Below, piece by piece: positions 11,101 to 24,743 of a stretch of 64,000 nt of DNA. The stretch is taken from positions 1,106,001 through 1,170,000 of the forward strand of contig NC_087378.1 in assembly GCF_963675165.1 (NCBI RefSeq), read 5' to 3'. The notes beneath the pieces are model-generated. The model was not told where the DNA came from. It saw nothing but the letters and a program-made list of their open reading frames with translations, and ran no database searches. The position numbers and the translations under genes are program-made. The DNA comes from Halichondria panicea. Its lineage: Eukaryota > Porifera > Demospongiae > Suberitida > Halichondriidae. Positions within the stretch are counted from its first letter, which is position 1. The number at the start of each line of letters is the position of its first letter.

Positions 11101-12783
11101 TCAGATATCAATTGATCTTCTGTGCATAATGTTTCCTAACTCGGCACTTGTCAAACTGTTGGCACGAGGGCGTTTGGGACGAACAGGTGGAGGGTTAGGC
11201 TTGTCAGAGCTCTTACTTTCCTCTGCTTCTTCAATTCTTTGATGCTGGCGGGCTAGTATGTTGGCTAAGACAGGGTCATAGTCTTTGGAACTACTTGCCC
11301 GGCGAAGTACAGCATCTTGGTAGGCATGACCATCGCTAAAAATCCCAACATTTCGTCCCACCCTTCCTCGGTTCTTTCTGTACAACACCTCGTGGGTGTC
11401 AGCCTTCACAATCTCCGGTGCGTTGGGTTGTGTGGGACTTCCGCTAACCGATCTGCTAGCGAATGGTTTTGGAGTGTGGACTGGCGTGCTTGGAGAGAGG
11501 GGGACATCGACTCCTTTTCGCAATGCCAATACTTGCTGCTCTAAAGAATCAATGCGCTTTTGACAAGCCCGTATCAGGGATTCTTTAGCTATTACATCTT
11601 GTTTCTTAGCAGCTATCTCCCTGTCCTTGGCTTTGATCAATGCTTCTTTGGCTCTGTTGCCACTTTCATGTGCTCGAATTCTAGCCTCCTTCCCCTGTAG
11701 TGCCTGCTTGTACGAATCGACCTCAAGAATTTGTGCTTGTAAGCACTCGTCTTTAGCGGTTAGATCATTTCTCAAGGGTTCCATCTGCTGTTTGAGTGCT
11801 TCAATTTCCACCTCTTTGCCTTGAATAGTGCGGTTGAGGCTATCAACAGTTTCCTTGCTCAGTGTAAGCTTCTCAAGAGCATGGTGCATATCAAGTATAT
11901 TCTCAAACTCTGGTTGAATGGGAGCAATTATCTTTTCAATTTCTCGAACAAGGGACAAAGACGTTGGTCTCAACATCGGACTATCATCAAGACATTTGAT
12001 TGCTAGTTCCTTGAAACTTTGATGACTGTCACCAGCTGGAGAGCCAATATACTTCTTTCTTCTTTGGACTTCACTAAGTTCTACATCTTCGTCACTTTTT
12101 TTAGCTTCAAGTTGAGGAATTTGTTGAAGTAGGACGTGAATGATTAGGTCGCCAAAACAGAAGATGTCACCACCGGTTGCAGGAGCTTCTTCTGGAGGTT
12201 GGTAAGCAGCATCGTCTGAGTTTGGTACTTCAGCTCCAAAGCGTACTGGGTCAGAAATCTTTGCTTGTAAGGAGGCTGTGAGCATCACATTTCTTGCATT
12301 GAGGCTACCATGTACTATTGGTGATGGTCTGGAGTGTAAATAGTGAAGCCCTTTGGAGATGCCAGAAAGAATGCAATACTTGTCATGCTTTGAAATGGAG
12401 GGATATTTTTGCAGACAGTTTTGGAGATTGAATGGGAAGTACTCGAAAATCAGAGCTGGTGGTGTTCCATCTTTGTGCAGTTGTGCTCCCAACAGCTGCA
12501 CTAAGTTGGGATGACGAATTTTGCTCAGCTGCAGACAACCGTCGATGAACTGCTTGCGAAATTCATTCTTGGCAAATAAAAACGTTTGGATGGTCTTGCT
12601 CACACACTTGGTTCCATTTAGTTTCACTATTGAGCTACTCTGGGAGTACGATCCAATGCTATTTTCCAGTTTTTCTGTTGATGGTTCCAGAGAAGAGGTA
12701 GAAATAATCAGATCTCCAAGAGAGTTGGTCCATTCTTCCACAACAGTGACTGTAGATGGTGCTGGTTCAGCAGTAGAGGCCAT
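11101..12783 (-). CDS. intronless pseudokinase with coiled coil and basic C-terminus
   Basis: A single 560-residue exon. Residues about 50-285 have the plan of a tyrosine-kinase-like (TKL) kinase domain: Lys63 (VSKT), IRHPNLVQLLGA, then HGSLNARN at 158-165, KISDPV, a Y.PPE-like YQPPEE, and GDIFCFG. The catalytic loop HRD is HGS, so the catalytic aspartate is missing. DFG has become DPV, so phosphotransfer is unlikely. Residues about 290-425 are heptad-rich (repeats of AK..AL..KD.EI), a predicted coiled coil. The tail is Ser/Pro-rich and ends with PPPVRPKRPRANSLT, a possible SH3 ligand. I do not recognise a vertebrate orthologue. A scaffold role is inferred. Lack of introns among intron-rich neighbours suggests retroposition. 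Confidence 0.75.
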   Translation of the reverse strand: MASTAEPAPSTVTVVEEWTNSLGDLIISTSSLEPSTEKLENSIGSYSQSSSIVKLNGTKCVSKTIQTFLFAKNEFRKQFIDGCLQLSKIRHPNLVQLLGAQLHKDGTPPALIFEYFPFNLQNCLQKYPSISKHDKYCILSGISKGLHYLHSRPSPIVHGSLNARNVMLTASLQAKISDPVRFGAEVPNSDDAAYQPPEEAPATGGDIFCFGDLIIHVLLQQIPQLEAKKSDEDVELSEVQRRKKYIGSPAGDSHQSFKELAIKCLDDSPMLRPTSLSLVREIEKIIAPIQPEFENILDMHHALEKLTLSKETVDSLNRTIQGKEVEIEALKQQMEPLRNDLTAKDECLQAQILEVDSYKQALQGKEARIRAHESGNRAKEALIKAKDREIAAKKQDVIAKESLIRACQKRIDSLEQQVLALRKGVDVPLSPSTPVHTPKPFASRSVSGSPTQPNAPEIVKADTHEVLYRKNRGRVGRNVGIFSDGHAYQDAVLRRASSSKDYDPVLANILARQHQRIEEAEESKSSDKPNPPPVRPKRPRANSLTSAELGNIMHRRSIDI

Positions 12784-13036
12784 AGCTTGCTCTTGCTTTT
12801 AACAAAGAACTTTGAGCCGAGTATGTTTTGGCTTGTTTCTAGTTCTGTAATCTGCTTGTACATGGAATGTTGTGGGCTTAATGTGTGTGTACATTCCAAA
12901 CTCAATAAACCGTTGAGATCACCCACACAAACATGCAACCTCTAATTTCCTAATATTTGATGACAACAGTTGCTAAGTAGTCTCATATAAATCACAAGTC
13001 AGACACAAGAACACAAACATCACATGGCGAGTGTAA

Positions 13037-14942
13037 TCATATACTCTTGGAACTTTTACTAGGAGATAAATTGTTCAGTTTGCTAGCCAAAAAGTCCATT
13101 AACGCTGGCAACATACTTCTCCTTGATCTACGACTAGAGCCATCTGTAGAAATAGAATAAAACAGTGAATAAAGACATGCTTGCAGTTTTACTGGAGTTT
13201 GCAGAATCTTTAAAACACACCAGTAAAAGCGTTGAGCGTTACACGTTCCTTATATGGAATAATTATGTGTGTACACTGTGGTCTGTTTTTACTACAAGCA
13301 TTGTCTATAATTATAAGGAACCACAGTGCTCAACACTTTTTTATTCATGTGTTGCAAAGATTCTGCAAACTCCAACATTGTCAGAGCTATTAAATGGCTT
13401 TTTATTACGTGATGCATGATCAATCAACAGTGAAGAGAGTAGGAAGTGGAAGGTAATGACATGTACGTACAGACTAGAAACTATCGCCTAAAAATTAACA
13501 AGTGGAGAAAAATATATAGAGTGCATGACTCCTGCTAGTATGTAGTAGCTCCACCAAGAAAACCAAATGGTCTGACTCCTCCACACACGATAGTATCTAT
13601 TGTACTCACCGGGAGAGCCCACTGACACAGGAAGCACCATGTCATTAGCAGAGAGAGATATGAAGAAACTGAATGGAACCATCCACAGGCACAGGAAGAA
13701 AAAGGCAAGTACCTGTGAAATGAAAAAATCATCTTGACACAATCACAACAGGCTTAGAGGTACAATCTGTGGATGTCAAATACAGGCTCAGTAGGTTGTA
13801 TGATCGCTGCTCAATTACATGAGTGTCAATGTGATTCCTTTCAATTGGGACCAAATCCACCCAGTATGCCCCACCCCCCCCCCCACACTGACTACTCTAT
13901 ATTTTCCATCACTTACCTCTTGAAAGATGTGCCAATGGTCGGCAAAGTATTGAAATGCCAAGATGTGTGCAACGATCAGAAGTACTGCAAGGAAGACAAT
14001 AGCATTTTTCACACAGTCACACACACACCATTATACTTTTGCAGAAACCCTTATAAAACAGAAACCTCATAAAACAACTGGGCCTTGGCAACCACACCTC
14101 TCCCCCACACCTCATTATCGCACATGTGTACAGTGATACCACTACCATACATGCACTCACATGTCCCTCCTACAAAGCCGGGGGAGAGTAGGGAGATGAC
14201 GGGGAAGGTGGTGAGGAGGGAGCCATAGAGAAGGTGAGTGAGGAGACCAACAACGACTAGTCCCCAGGGGAAGCCATCAAACACCAACAGTCCAATGTAG
14301 AGCACAATGACAAACTGAGGGAGGGTGGGGTAGTGTGTTTAGAATAGTGAAGTGTGCATATAGACAATACGATTATACAGACTATACATTTATAGTCTAT
14401 ACCAAGGGCGTATAAAGAGAAGAGGGCATGCAACTACAATCTATCGTATTATAAATGGGCGGGGGCGTATGTCTAAAAATTGTAAAGAATTTATTGCACG
14501 TGCACTTTATACTCTATTCCCTAGTGGGCGGTTGGCTAAATATAGCATATCCTGCTGACTCATCAATAATATGACGCACACACAGTATACATTGTGAGTT
14601 GCATGCCCTCTTCTCTTCATACGCCCTTATCTTATACTAAATAACAGGAGTGCATGTAGTCTATGTGCAAGTGATAAAATCGGGAGCTTACCACAAGTAG
14701 GTATGTAATGATCTTCTTTGCAACTATAGAGTATTCTTCAATTATTTCAGCCAGATAATACAGACCTGCAGCTGTGAATGGGGTGACACATGTAGTTGTT
14801 GGGCATGGGCAGCTTATAAAGTACACAGTCTAGAGCTAGAATGATGCACAGAGATTAATGGCTAGTACACCTTACCTAAGGAGAAGACTACAAACACAAC
14901 TTGAGCAAGAAGAGCTGCCCAACTTATCAGCCACAGGAACAT
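13037..14942 (-). CDS. TEX261: TEX261 / Svp26 family ER-Golgi membrane protein
   Basis: The minus-strand exons start at ATG 14942 (MFLWLISWAALLAQVVFVVF), continue with AAGLYYLAEIIEEYSIVAKK, then LYIGLLVFDGFPWGLVVVGL, LLIVAHILAFQYFADHW, and LAFFFLCLWMVPFSFFISLS, and end in a short cytosolic tail closing SPSKSSKSI. These blocks match human TEX261 ([35 protein letters not shown]). The family is a COPII cargo adaptor for type II membrane enzymes (Svp26 in yeast). About four membrane segments are visible. The tail is shorter and serine-rich compared with the human protein. Two foldback elements sit in introns. Confidence 0.85.
13194..13373. mobile_element. foldback element in the TEX261 gene
   Basis: Imperfect inverted arms of about 65 bases, with outer ends GGAGTTTGCAGAATCTTT and AAAGATTCTGCAAACTCC, and inner CGTTCCTTAT pairing with ATAAGGAACC. 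No coding potential. Non-autonomous MITE inferred. Confidence 0.7.
14404..14628. mobile_element. MITE in a TEX261 intron
   Basis: Terminal inverted repeats of about 33 bases, AAGGGCGTATAAAGAGAAG (left) and CTTCTCTTCATACGCCCTT (right), continuing into AGGGCATGCAACT and AGTTGCATGCCCT. Length is 225 bp with no ORF. Confidence 0.8.
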
Positions 14943-15122
14943 CTTCTTTATTTAATATTTCAATATAACGCTTTTTGACGTTAATTAGGAAAACAACCTT
15001 CAATTCTTTATAGCCTTCATTAGTCACATGTGAAACTACACAGTCATGCGCACTAGAATACACAGTAATAGAGGAGATCATAGCATCTATGGTACATGGT
15101 GGAGGTATCATTTATGTATATA

Positions 15123-15365
15123 GTAGAGGACACATGTGATGTCACTACTTGTACTCCTCATAGTATGATCTACGGTAGAGGACAGTACTCCTCATTATGG
15201 TAGAGGACATTACTCCATAGCATGACCTATGGTAGATGATCTATGGTAGAGAACTCTACTCCTCAGAGCATGTCATAGCATGATCTATGGTATGGTAGAG
15301 GACACCACTCCATAGCATGACCTATGGTAGAAGACAGTATTTCTCATAGCAAGCATGATCTATCT
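15123..15365. repeat. degenerate tandem repeat upstream of the secreted-protein gene
   Basis: About eight irregular copies of a motif around CATGACCTATGGTAGA and GGTAGAGGACA.TACTCC, spaced about 25-50 bases. It lies between the divergent TEX261 and the gene at 15441, ending about 75 bases before that start codon. It may contain promoter elements of that gene; function is not shown. Confidence 0.6.
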
Positions 15366-15440
15366 GCTAAAAGTAGAGTATATAAAAGTTGATAGGCAGA
15401 TAGCTAGTACACGTACAATAAAATAGACAAGAGTTCCAAG

Positions 15441-16512
15441 ATGAGATTCTATAACCCTCTTATGATCATTCTGATTGTGCTAGCTACAGAAGCTGCATCA
15501 CTCAAATTTTCATCCGTTATCTCTTCAATTACTGAAAAGAGAGGCAAACTATTGTCGGGCCACAACTTTCTCGAAGCCCTAGCTGACACTTCTCTCACAG
15601 AGCACAAACGAATGTCTTTTTTCCCCTACTTGACACATTTTGCAATGACTTTCTCCGATGTAATGGATTCATGGATTTATTTCGAGGACCCACAAACTGA
15701 GCTCGAACAGCGCATCAATACAATGGTTATTGAAGATAATTTTCATTACAACTTCTTTTTAAACGACATGGACACAGTTTCCAGCTATACCATTGACAGA
15801 TTCGGTTCGTATTCTGCAGTCATGCGTCATCTTTGGGGAGATGAGAGTAAAAGCTTTCAACAACTCTCATACACATGGATTCTGTATGTAAAAAGTTCGA
15901 TGATCCCATAGTTACTCTGACAACCCTCGAAGCTATGGAGTCTGTATTTGAATTAACTTTTAAATATATTGAAAAAGGTGGCATCAAAAACTATTCGTAT
16001 TTCGGAGACACACACATGGAACTAGAGTTAAATCACACACAGACAAACTGGTTCAAAGAAGGGTCAGAAGTCAGTCCTTTAGAAGACCTGGATATCACTG
16101 CCACTCAGATGAATCAAGCCACAGAAGCTGCCGAGCAAATATTACAAGGGTATGTACGAGCAACAATGCTGTGAAAGCAGATTTCATTTTTGTAGAATAG
16201 CAGCCTTTTACAGCATGCATGCATGCATGTAATATTAAGGGTATAAAATGTTCGCGGTACATGCTTAATCAGCAAAAACCGCGAACATTTATACCTTCAA
16301 AATATACCCGCTATACGGTAGTCACATAATAGATTTGTTTTCTCAGGTTCAACTCCGTATTTGATGCCATGTACAATCTAATGATGGCTGAAGACAGTAT
16401 CAAGCCGGAGAAGTACGTGGTAATAGGCCACCCTCCATTAAATGGCTTCCCGGAAGATCATCCCAACAGGAAAAAGTCAGACAAAACTGAACTATATAGC
16501 TGTTATAGTTAA
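15441..16512 (+). CDS. secreted protein resembling bacterial heme-oxygenase-like proteins; frame break
   Basis: The first 20 residues are a signal peptide (MRFYNPLMIILIVLATEAAS). The mature part is helical and contains FFPYLTHFAMTFSDVMD, MVIEDNFHYNFFLNDMD, LWGDES, LEAMESVF and YFGDTHMELELNHT. The spacing of E..H, E, and H..E..H residues recalls an uncharacterised bacterial family with a heme-oxygenase-like helical fold and metal ligands. This assignment is from memory and moderate. Two exons are proposed (15441-16149 and 16347-16512). Within exon 1 the frame shifts by one base near an A5 run (15890-15894); a single missing A would make the two parts continuous. It may be an assembly error, a polymorphism or a pseudogene. 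Confidence 0.5.
16237..16320. mobile_element. short family B-related element
   Basis: The right end ATACCCGCTATACGGTA is the family B terminus seen at 7554-7745. The interior folds on itself (GGTATAAAATGTTCGCGGT against ACCGCGAACATTTATACC). It sits in the intron of the secreted-protein gene. Confidence 0.6.
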
Positions 16513-16623
16513 ATTTTTAGCAAACGCAAACTCTGAATTTGATGCATTTAAGTGTAACATATAATTATACAATCATGTATATATAATTATGTGATTCATT
16601 AAAGAGCCTAAAGTTGTTATAAG

Positions 16624-20302
<3,679 letters not shown>

Positions 20303-20378
20303 CTTGCTGGCTGAAAGTTGTAGTAAGCCACACCCCTTCTTTGTGTGAAAGGGCGTGACTTCAAGATTGAGGTTGTTG

Positions 20379-20431
20379 TCTCGGTCCCAGGCTGATTAAA
20401 AATAGTATGTTAATTGGCTTGGGACCGAGAC
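20379..20431. mobile_element. small foldback with CTCGGTCCCAGG ends, family F
   Basis: Inverted ends GTCTCGGTCCCAGGC and GCTTGGGACCGAGAC with a short AT-rich loop, lying between the divergent DDX41 and DOK genes. Related ends occur at 32667-32766 and 61267-61352. Confidence 0.6.
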
Positions 20432-20523
20432 TAGGTCTGCTTTGCATACAGCCAGCCCCTCCCCCAAAATATTGTAGGAGGTCAACATCACACACAAATT
20501 GACTGCTACAAAGCTAGCTAAAG

Positions 20524-22423
20524 ATGTCTCAATCTGCTATCAGGAAGAAAGGCTATCTATTTAAGCTCCCTGTCAAAGGACTGCTCAAAGTAAGCTGTCA
20601 AGTTGACCTTGTGGGTAGATTATATTGAGAAATGAACATGGGCTCTGTGTGTCAATTTGAAAAAAGTTGAATTACTAAAATTAATTACTCTTACAGAAAT
20701 GGAGCAGGAGATGGTTTGTGCTACATGCTACGAGTCACGAGGGAGTCATCAGAATGGAGTACTTTGATAGTGACGCGTGTGAGATAGGCTCTCTGGGGAA
20801 AAGGACTATACCTTTGAGGGACTGCAGTGGCATCAAACAATCTGTTGGAAACAAGACACAGCCCTATGTCTTTGAGCTACAAAGCCAAATTGGTAATATT
20901 TATCATCTAGTTGCATGAGGCTTCAATACTATAATCCCAACCATATTTTACGTAGTATATACCAAGACTAAAATTATAGCTACATCCACTTATCCCCTAT
21001 AGGGTATCACCAATTTGCCTGTGATAGTCAGCCTATTCTTGAGGAGTGGGTGGAAAACATTAAAGAAGCTCTTCACGAAGACAAGATGAAACGAAGACAG
21101 AGGAAAACTCAATCACTTGTCATCAACCGTGACTATGATACGAGCAGTTTCGCTGACAAAAAAGGACCATCCCACACAAACTACAGTGACATTGCTGAAG
21201 GTGAGGGTTAATATACATGTAGGATGGAATACAAACACTTTTCTCTGTTATAGGTACCTACAGAGTCAGGATAGAACAAAACGAAACAGCTAGTAAGATG
21301 GCTCTCGAAGGCGAGTATAATCTACTAATAACAACGACCTCACTCTCTATTGTTGGAATAAATTCTGGAGCTGCAATTGCAGTATGGCACTACAAATTCC
21401 TCAAGAATTACGGAAAGCAACATGGGCGATTTCACTTTGAAACTGGGAAATCATCACCAACAGGCGAAGGTAATTTCTTGTGCGTAACAACCTGCTCAAA
21501 GGAAATTTTCGGAGTGGTGCACCGAAACATTAAAAGGTTACGCGAGGCCAAACAAGGTACTGCATTAGAGAAAAAAGTTGGAGAGCCGGTGGAAAGTCAG
21601 CAGAAAATTCAAGACGAAAAAAAAGCTGCTGCTTTAAAGAAACAGAGCTCAACTGATAAAGGACTTCAAGGAAAAAGCAGTGAAAAGAGGTCATCCCGAG
21701 AGATTGCTGGACAACCAACAACTGGTCGTTATAGAACCAGCCAAAACCTCGAGGAAGCTGACGCACAAAATCATTACACTCTAGCAGGAGCTACAGACGA
21801 GGATTTTGACCCGAGCCATCTCTACACAGCAGTAAACAAAGAAAAGAAGCAGGAGGAAAACTCTCCCCCACCAGAAGCAGGAGGTGATTTCGATCCAAGT
21901 CACCTCTATACCACTGTAAACAAGCAGAAAAAACCATCAAGTATGTTAAGAAAATTCATTTGCATAGTTATGAATTGTTTCTTTACTATACACAGGGCCT
22001 CCACCAAACCCACCCCAGCCCTACTCAGTAACTGCTCAGGCTACTCGTGACCAGACCGATGATCCATCAGCTGTGAACCTTCCTCCATCCGTAGTTAGTG
22101 GAGATACAAATCGACACTCACTAGGGAGTGTCCGGGATTCTCGAGATAGCGCCTTTGTTCAGCTCAACCTTTTAGGCTCATTCGATGAAGAATTAGAGAA
22201 CGTACAGCCGTCAATGGAAGAAGCTGGGAATCCGACATGGAGCGATTCTTTCAATGTACCCAACAAAACAGAGGATCTGATCAATTTCGATATTGGTCAA
22301 CTCGACAGTAACTTTATGGGGCAAATTGATGGTGGAACTGGCTTGCCTGAAAGCAACACCCTTAACCAAGAGCAGTTTGACCAGATGTGGGATGATGTAT
22401 TCTCTACAGTCCCAACTGCCTAG
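20524..22423 (+). CDS. DOK-family docking adaptor (PH + PTB)
   Basis: Five exons (20524-20589, 20697-20892, 21003-21200, 21254-21940, 21996-22423) give 524 residues. A PH domain occupies about 1-120 (KKGYLFKLPVKGLLKKWSRR, WFVLHATSHEG). An IRS-type PTB domain follows at about 155-260 (GEYNLLITTTSLSIVG, WHYKFLKNYG, GRFHFETG). The tail has a charged stretch and a duplicated tyrosine motif, FDPSHLYTAVNK and FDPSHLYTTVNK, likely phosphorylation and SH2-docking sites. The C-terminus has acidic NPTWSDSF and DLINFD segments. DOK proteins are substrates and adaptors of tyrosine kinases (family knowledge). Specific DOK1-7 identity is not claimed. Confidence 0.85.
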
Positions 22424-22614
22424 AACCATTACTATAAGAAACTTAAACTTCATAGATAGATATTTATTACGCAAACCAGTATAATTACACTAATTATGAT
22501 AAATTATTAGCACGTCTTTTTATAATGCAGTCAATGTTTAGTAATGAAATCGAACTTTTTTGGCTCCTCTGGGTAGTCTGTAAGGGGTATAAAGAATTAT
22601 TATAATTGCATGTT

Positions 22615-22765
22615 TGGTGTATTGTGTAAAATTTCCCTGTTTTCGTGGGTTAGCAATCCTCCACGAAAATTAGGTCCATGAAAAAATGTCATTTGACCAA
22701 AATTAATAGCGCGACATTTATTCAACGAAATACTTTTAATTAAAATTCATAAGTGCCTGGAACAT
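22615..22765. repeat. dispersed repeat copy, shared with 1456-1625
   Basis: Located between the 3' ends of the DOK and CCDC172-like genes. Shares GGGTTAGCAATCCTCCAC and TTATTCAACGAAATACTTTT with the copy inside GOLGA7 intron 3. Confidence 0.6.
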
Positions 22766-22788
22766 TTTTGCGCTTACGGTATTTATAC

Positions 22789-24456
22789 TTACTCAGAGTC
22801 TTGTGCTCCAGCGGACCTGAAATTGGAGATTCCCCGACTCTTTGGCACCTGCTGTGGTTGTAGGATCGAGTTTACCGAAGGCTCTAAGAGACGGGGAACT
22901 TTTGAGCCACTTGCTGCTGTGGGCTCTTTGGTGACTGTGCTTTGTTTGGTTGTGGTTGTCGACTGTTGGTTTGAAACTGATGAGCTTGCTCGTTTAAAGT
23001 CACGGTTTGAAGTAGTCACAGAAGGCAGCTTGGTAAAGTTAGAAGGAGGTAGCTGTTTCTTTGAAGCACTTTTTTGAACTTTTACTGTTACAGCCTCTTG
23101 AAATACTTCATTATCAGAGAATGTGATGTCATCTTCGTCAACTTCCATACCCCACCCTGTAGCACTATCATCATCGCCAACATTTGTCAACTTGTCCATT
23201 TCTGTGCCATACGGTTTAGAGTCCATTGCAGAAGTAGGAGGTTCCTCAGAGTTCGGTGCTGGGATGTACCGCAAAGTATAGGGATTATAATGTCCACTGC
23301 TACGAGACGAACTTGCTGTTGAATGTTGAGTATCAAATTTCTTGTCAGTCATTCGTTGTTTCATCTGTTTGTGGTAGTATTGGCGTTGGAGCTCATCCTG
23401 CTCCTCTGAGAGTTGCTGACATATCATATCTCCGGTAGACCCTTTGCATGATTCAAGTTCTCTCTGAAGTCTGTATGGGAATAACAACATATAAAAAGGT
23501 CACAGCTTTCATTTCTCACCGAACAAACTCAGGCTCTTGGCAAAGTGACTGATCCATCGACACTTTCTCCTGATCAAGAGCGAATATCTCCTTCTTTATA
23601 TCCTCTTCAGCTTTGTTCAATTCTGCAGAGTAGAACATAATACGATAACAAACACAGTCTATAGTGTACATACCAAGCTCATCGCTGACATCAAATAACT
23701 TGTTTTCAGTTTCGGACAGCACACATTGATACTTATTGACTTCCTCCTGTTGACATTGGATTTCCACTAACTCTGCGTAAAAAACAACATAAATGGTAAG
23801 TTTTTCTAAAAGCAATGGACAGTGCACAGTCTAGTCACCTGCTTCTAGTAGTAAAATCTCATCTTGAAGAAGAGCCTGTTCTTTCTTTAAGTCCTTATCT
23901 CTGTGTCTAACTCCAGAGCCCAGCAGGTCATAGTATTGGCTAAATTTTGTCAACTCCTCAATGAATTCAGTCTGCTCCGACTCATATTTCTTTTCAGCTT
24001 CAAGCTAAGAAGGAGGATTGAATAATACAGGTGAGTATAAACTTATAATGTACAGTGAAGTGACTTTTCTTACAGCTTTCAGAGAATCAATCCGTTTGGC
24101 CTCAAACAAAGTGTCTCTCTGACTTGTTAGGATATCTTTTCTGATCTGAAAGATTTGCATCTCCGCTTCTCCGTCGGCAAGCTTGTTCATCTTCATAGCT
24201 AGTTTTCCTCGATTGTGTTGAATATCCTCTCGGACTTGGTGAATGCAAGACTGGCATCTCTCCACCTTATCTCCAACTGCAAAATTTACCATAAAACAAC
24301 AATTTAACGTACAGGTACTAGATAGATCTAGGTGCGGTCTGAGAAAAGGCCAAGATATTCGGTTCATTTCATACCAAGTCTTAGCTCATCGACTCTTGCT
24401 TTGAACTTCTGTTCAGAGTGAAGAATCTGGTTAAATAGCTCATTTAAATCAGTCAT
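22789..24456 (-). CDS. CCDC172-like: CCDC172-like coiled-coil protein
   Basis: Exons run from ATG 24456 (MTDLNELFNQILHSEQKF) through long coiled-coil segments (ILTSQRDTLFEAKRIDSLKA, EQTEFIEELTKFSQYYDLL, EPEFVRLQRELESCKG). The pattern and order parallel human CCDC172 (LFQHIIFTEHQ, ILSQRNMLLQTCEAIKRK, CLRLKKELELYK). The last exon adds about 200 residues, Ser/Thr-rich and disordered, with an acidic patch (GWGMEVDEDDITFSDNE), which the human protein lacks. Vertebrate CCDC172 is associated with sperm tail structures. I chose the ATG at 24456 because it gives the conserved N-terminus; an upstream in-frame ATG exists at 24552. Confidence 0.7.
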
Positions 24457-24743
24457 CCTACACCCAGCATCAGACCAGAGCAGCAGACAGCAAATTGATA
24501 ATAGTACATCAGCTGCTAAAGGCGCATGCGCGGATAGGTAATCTCCACACACGCTAAAAATAGAGATTACAGTGACGTAACACCTGCACTGTCACTCGTT
24601 ACTATTATTCATCTGTTTGTGGGTTATTTGTGGTATGCATAATCATGCAAGTCATTGTAATTACAAGGTGTATAAAAGCATTGATACAAGAGGGCAATTG
24701 TATAAGGAAAATTATAACTATTCTATAGATCTATTCAATCAAA

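Noticed and set aside
24364-24552. Upstream in-frame ATG of the CCDC172-like gene (MCGDYLSAHAPLAAD)
   Set aside because: The conserved N-terminus begins at MTDLNELF; the extra 32 residues look like translated 5' leader.
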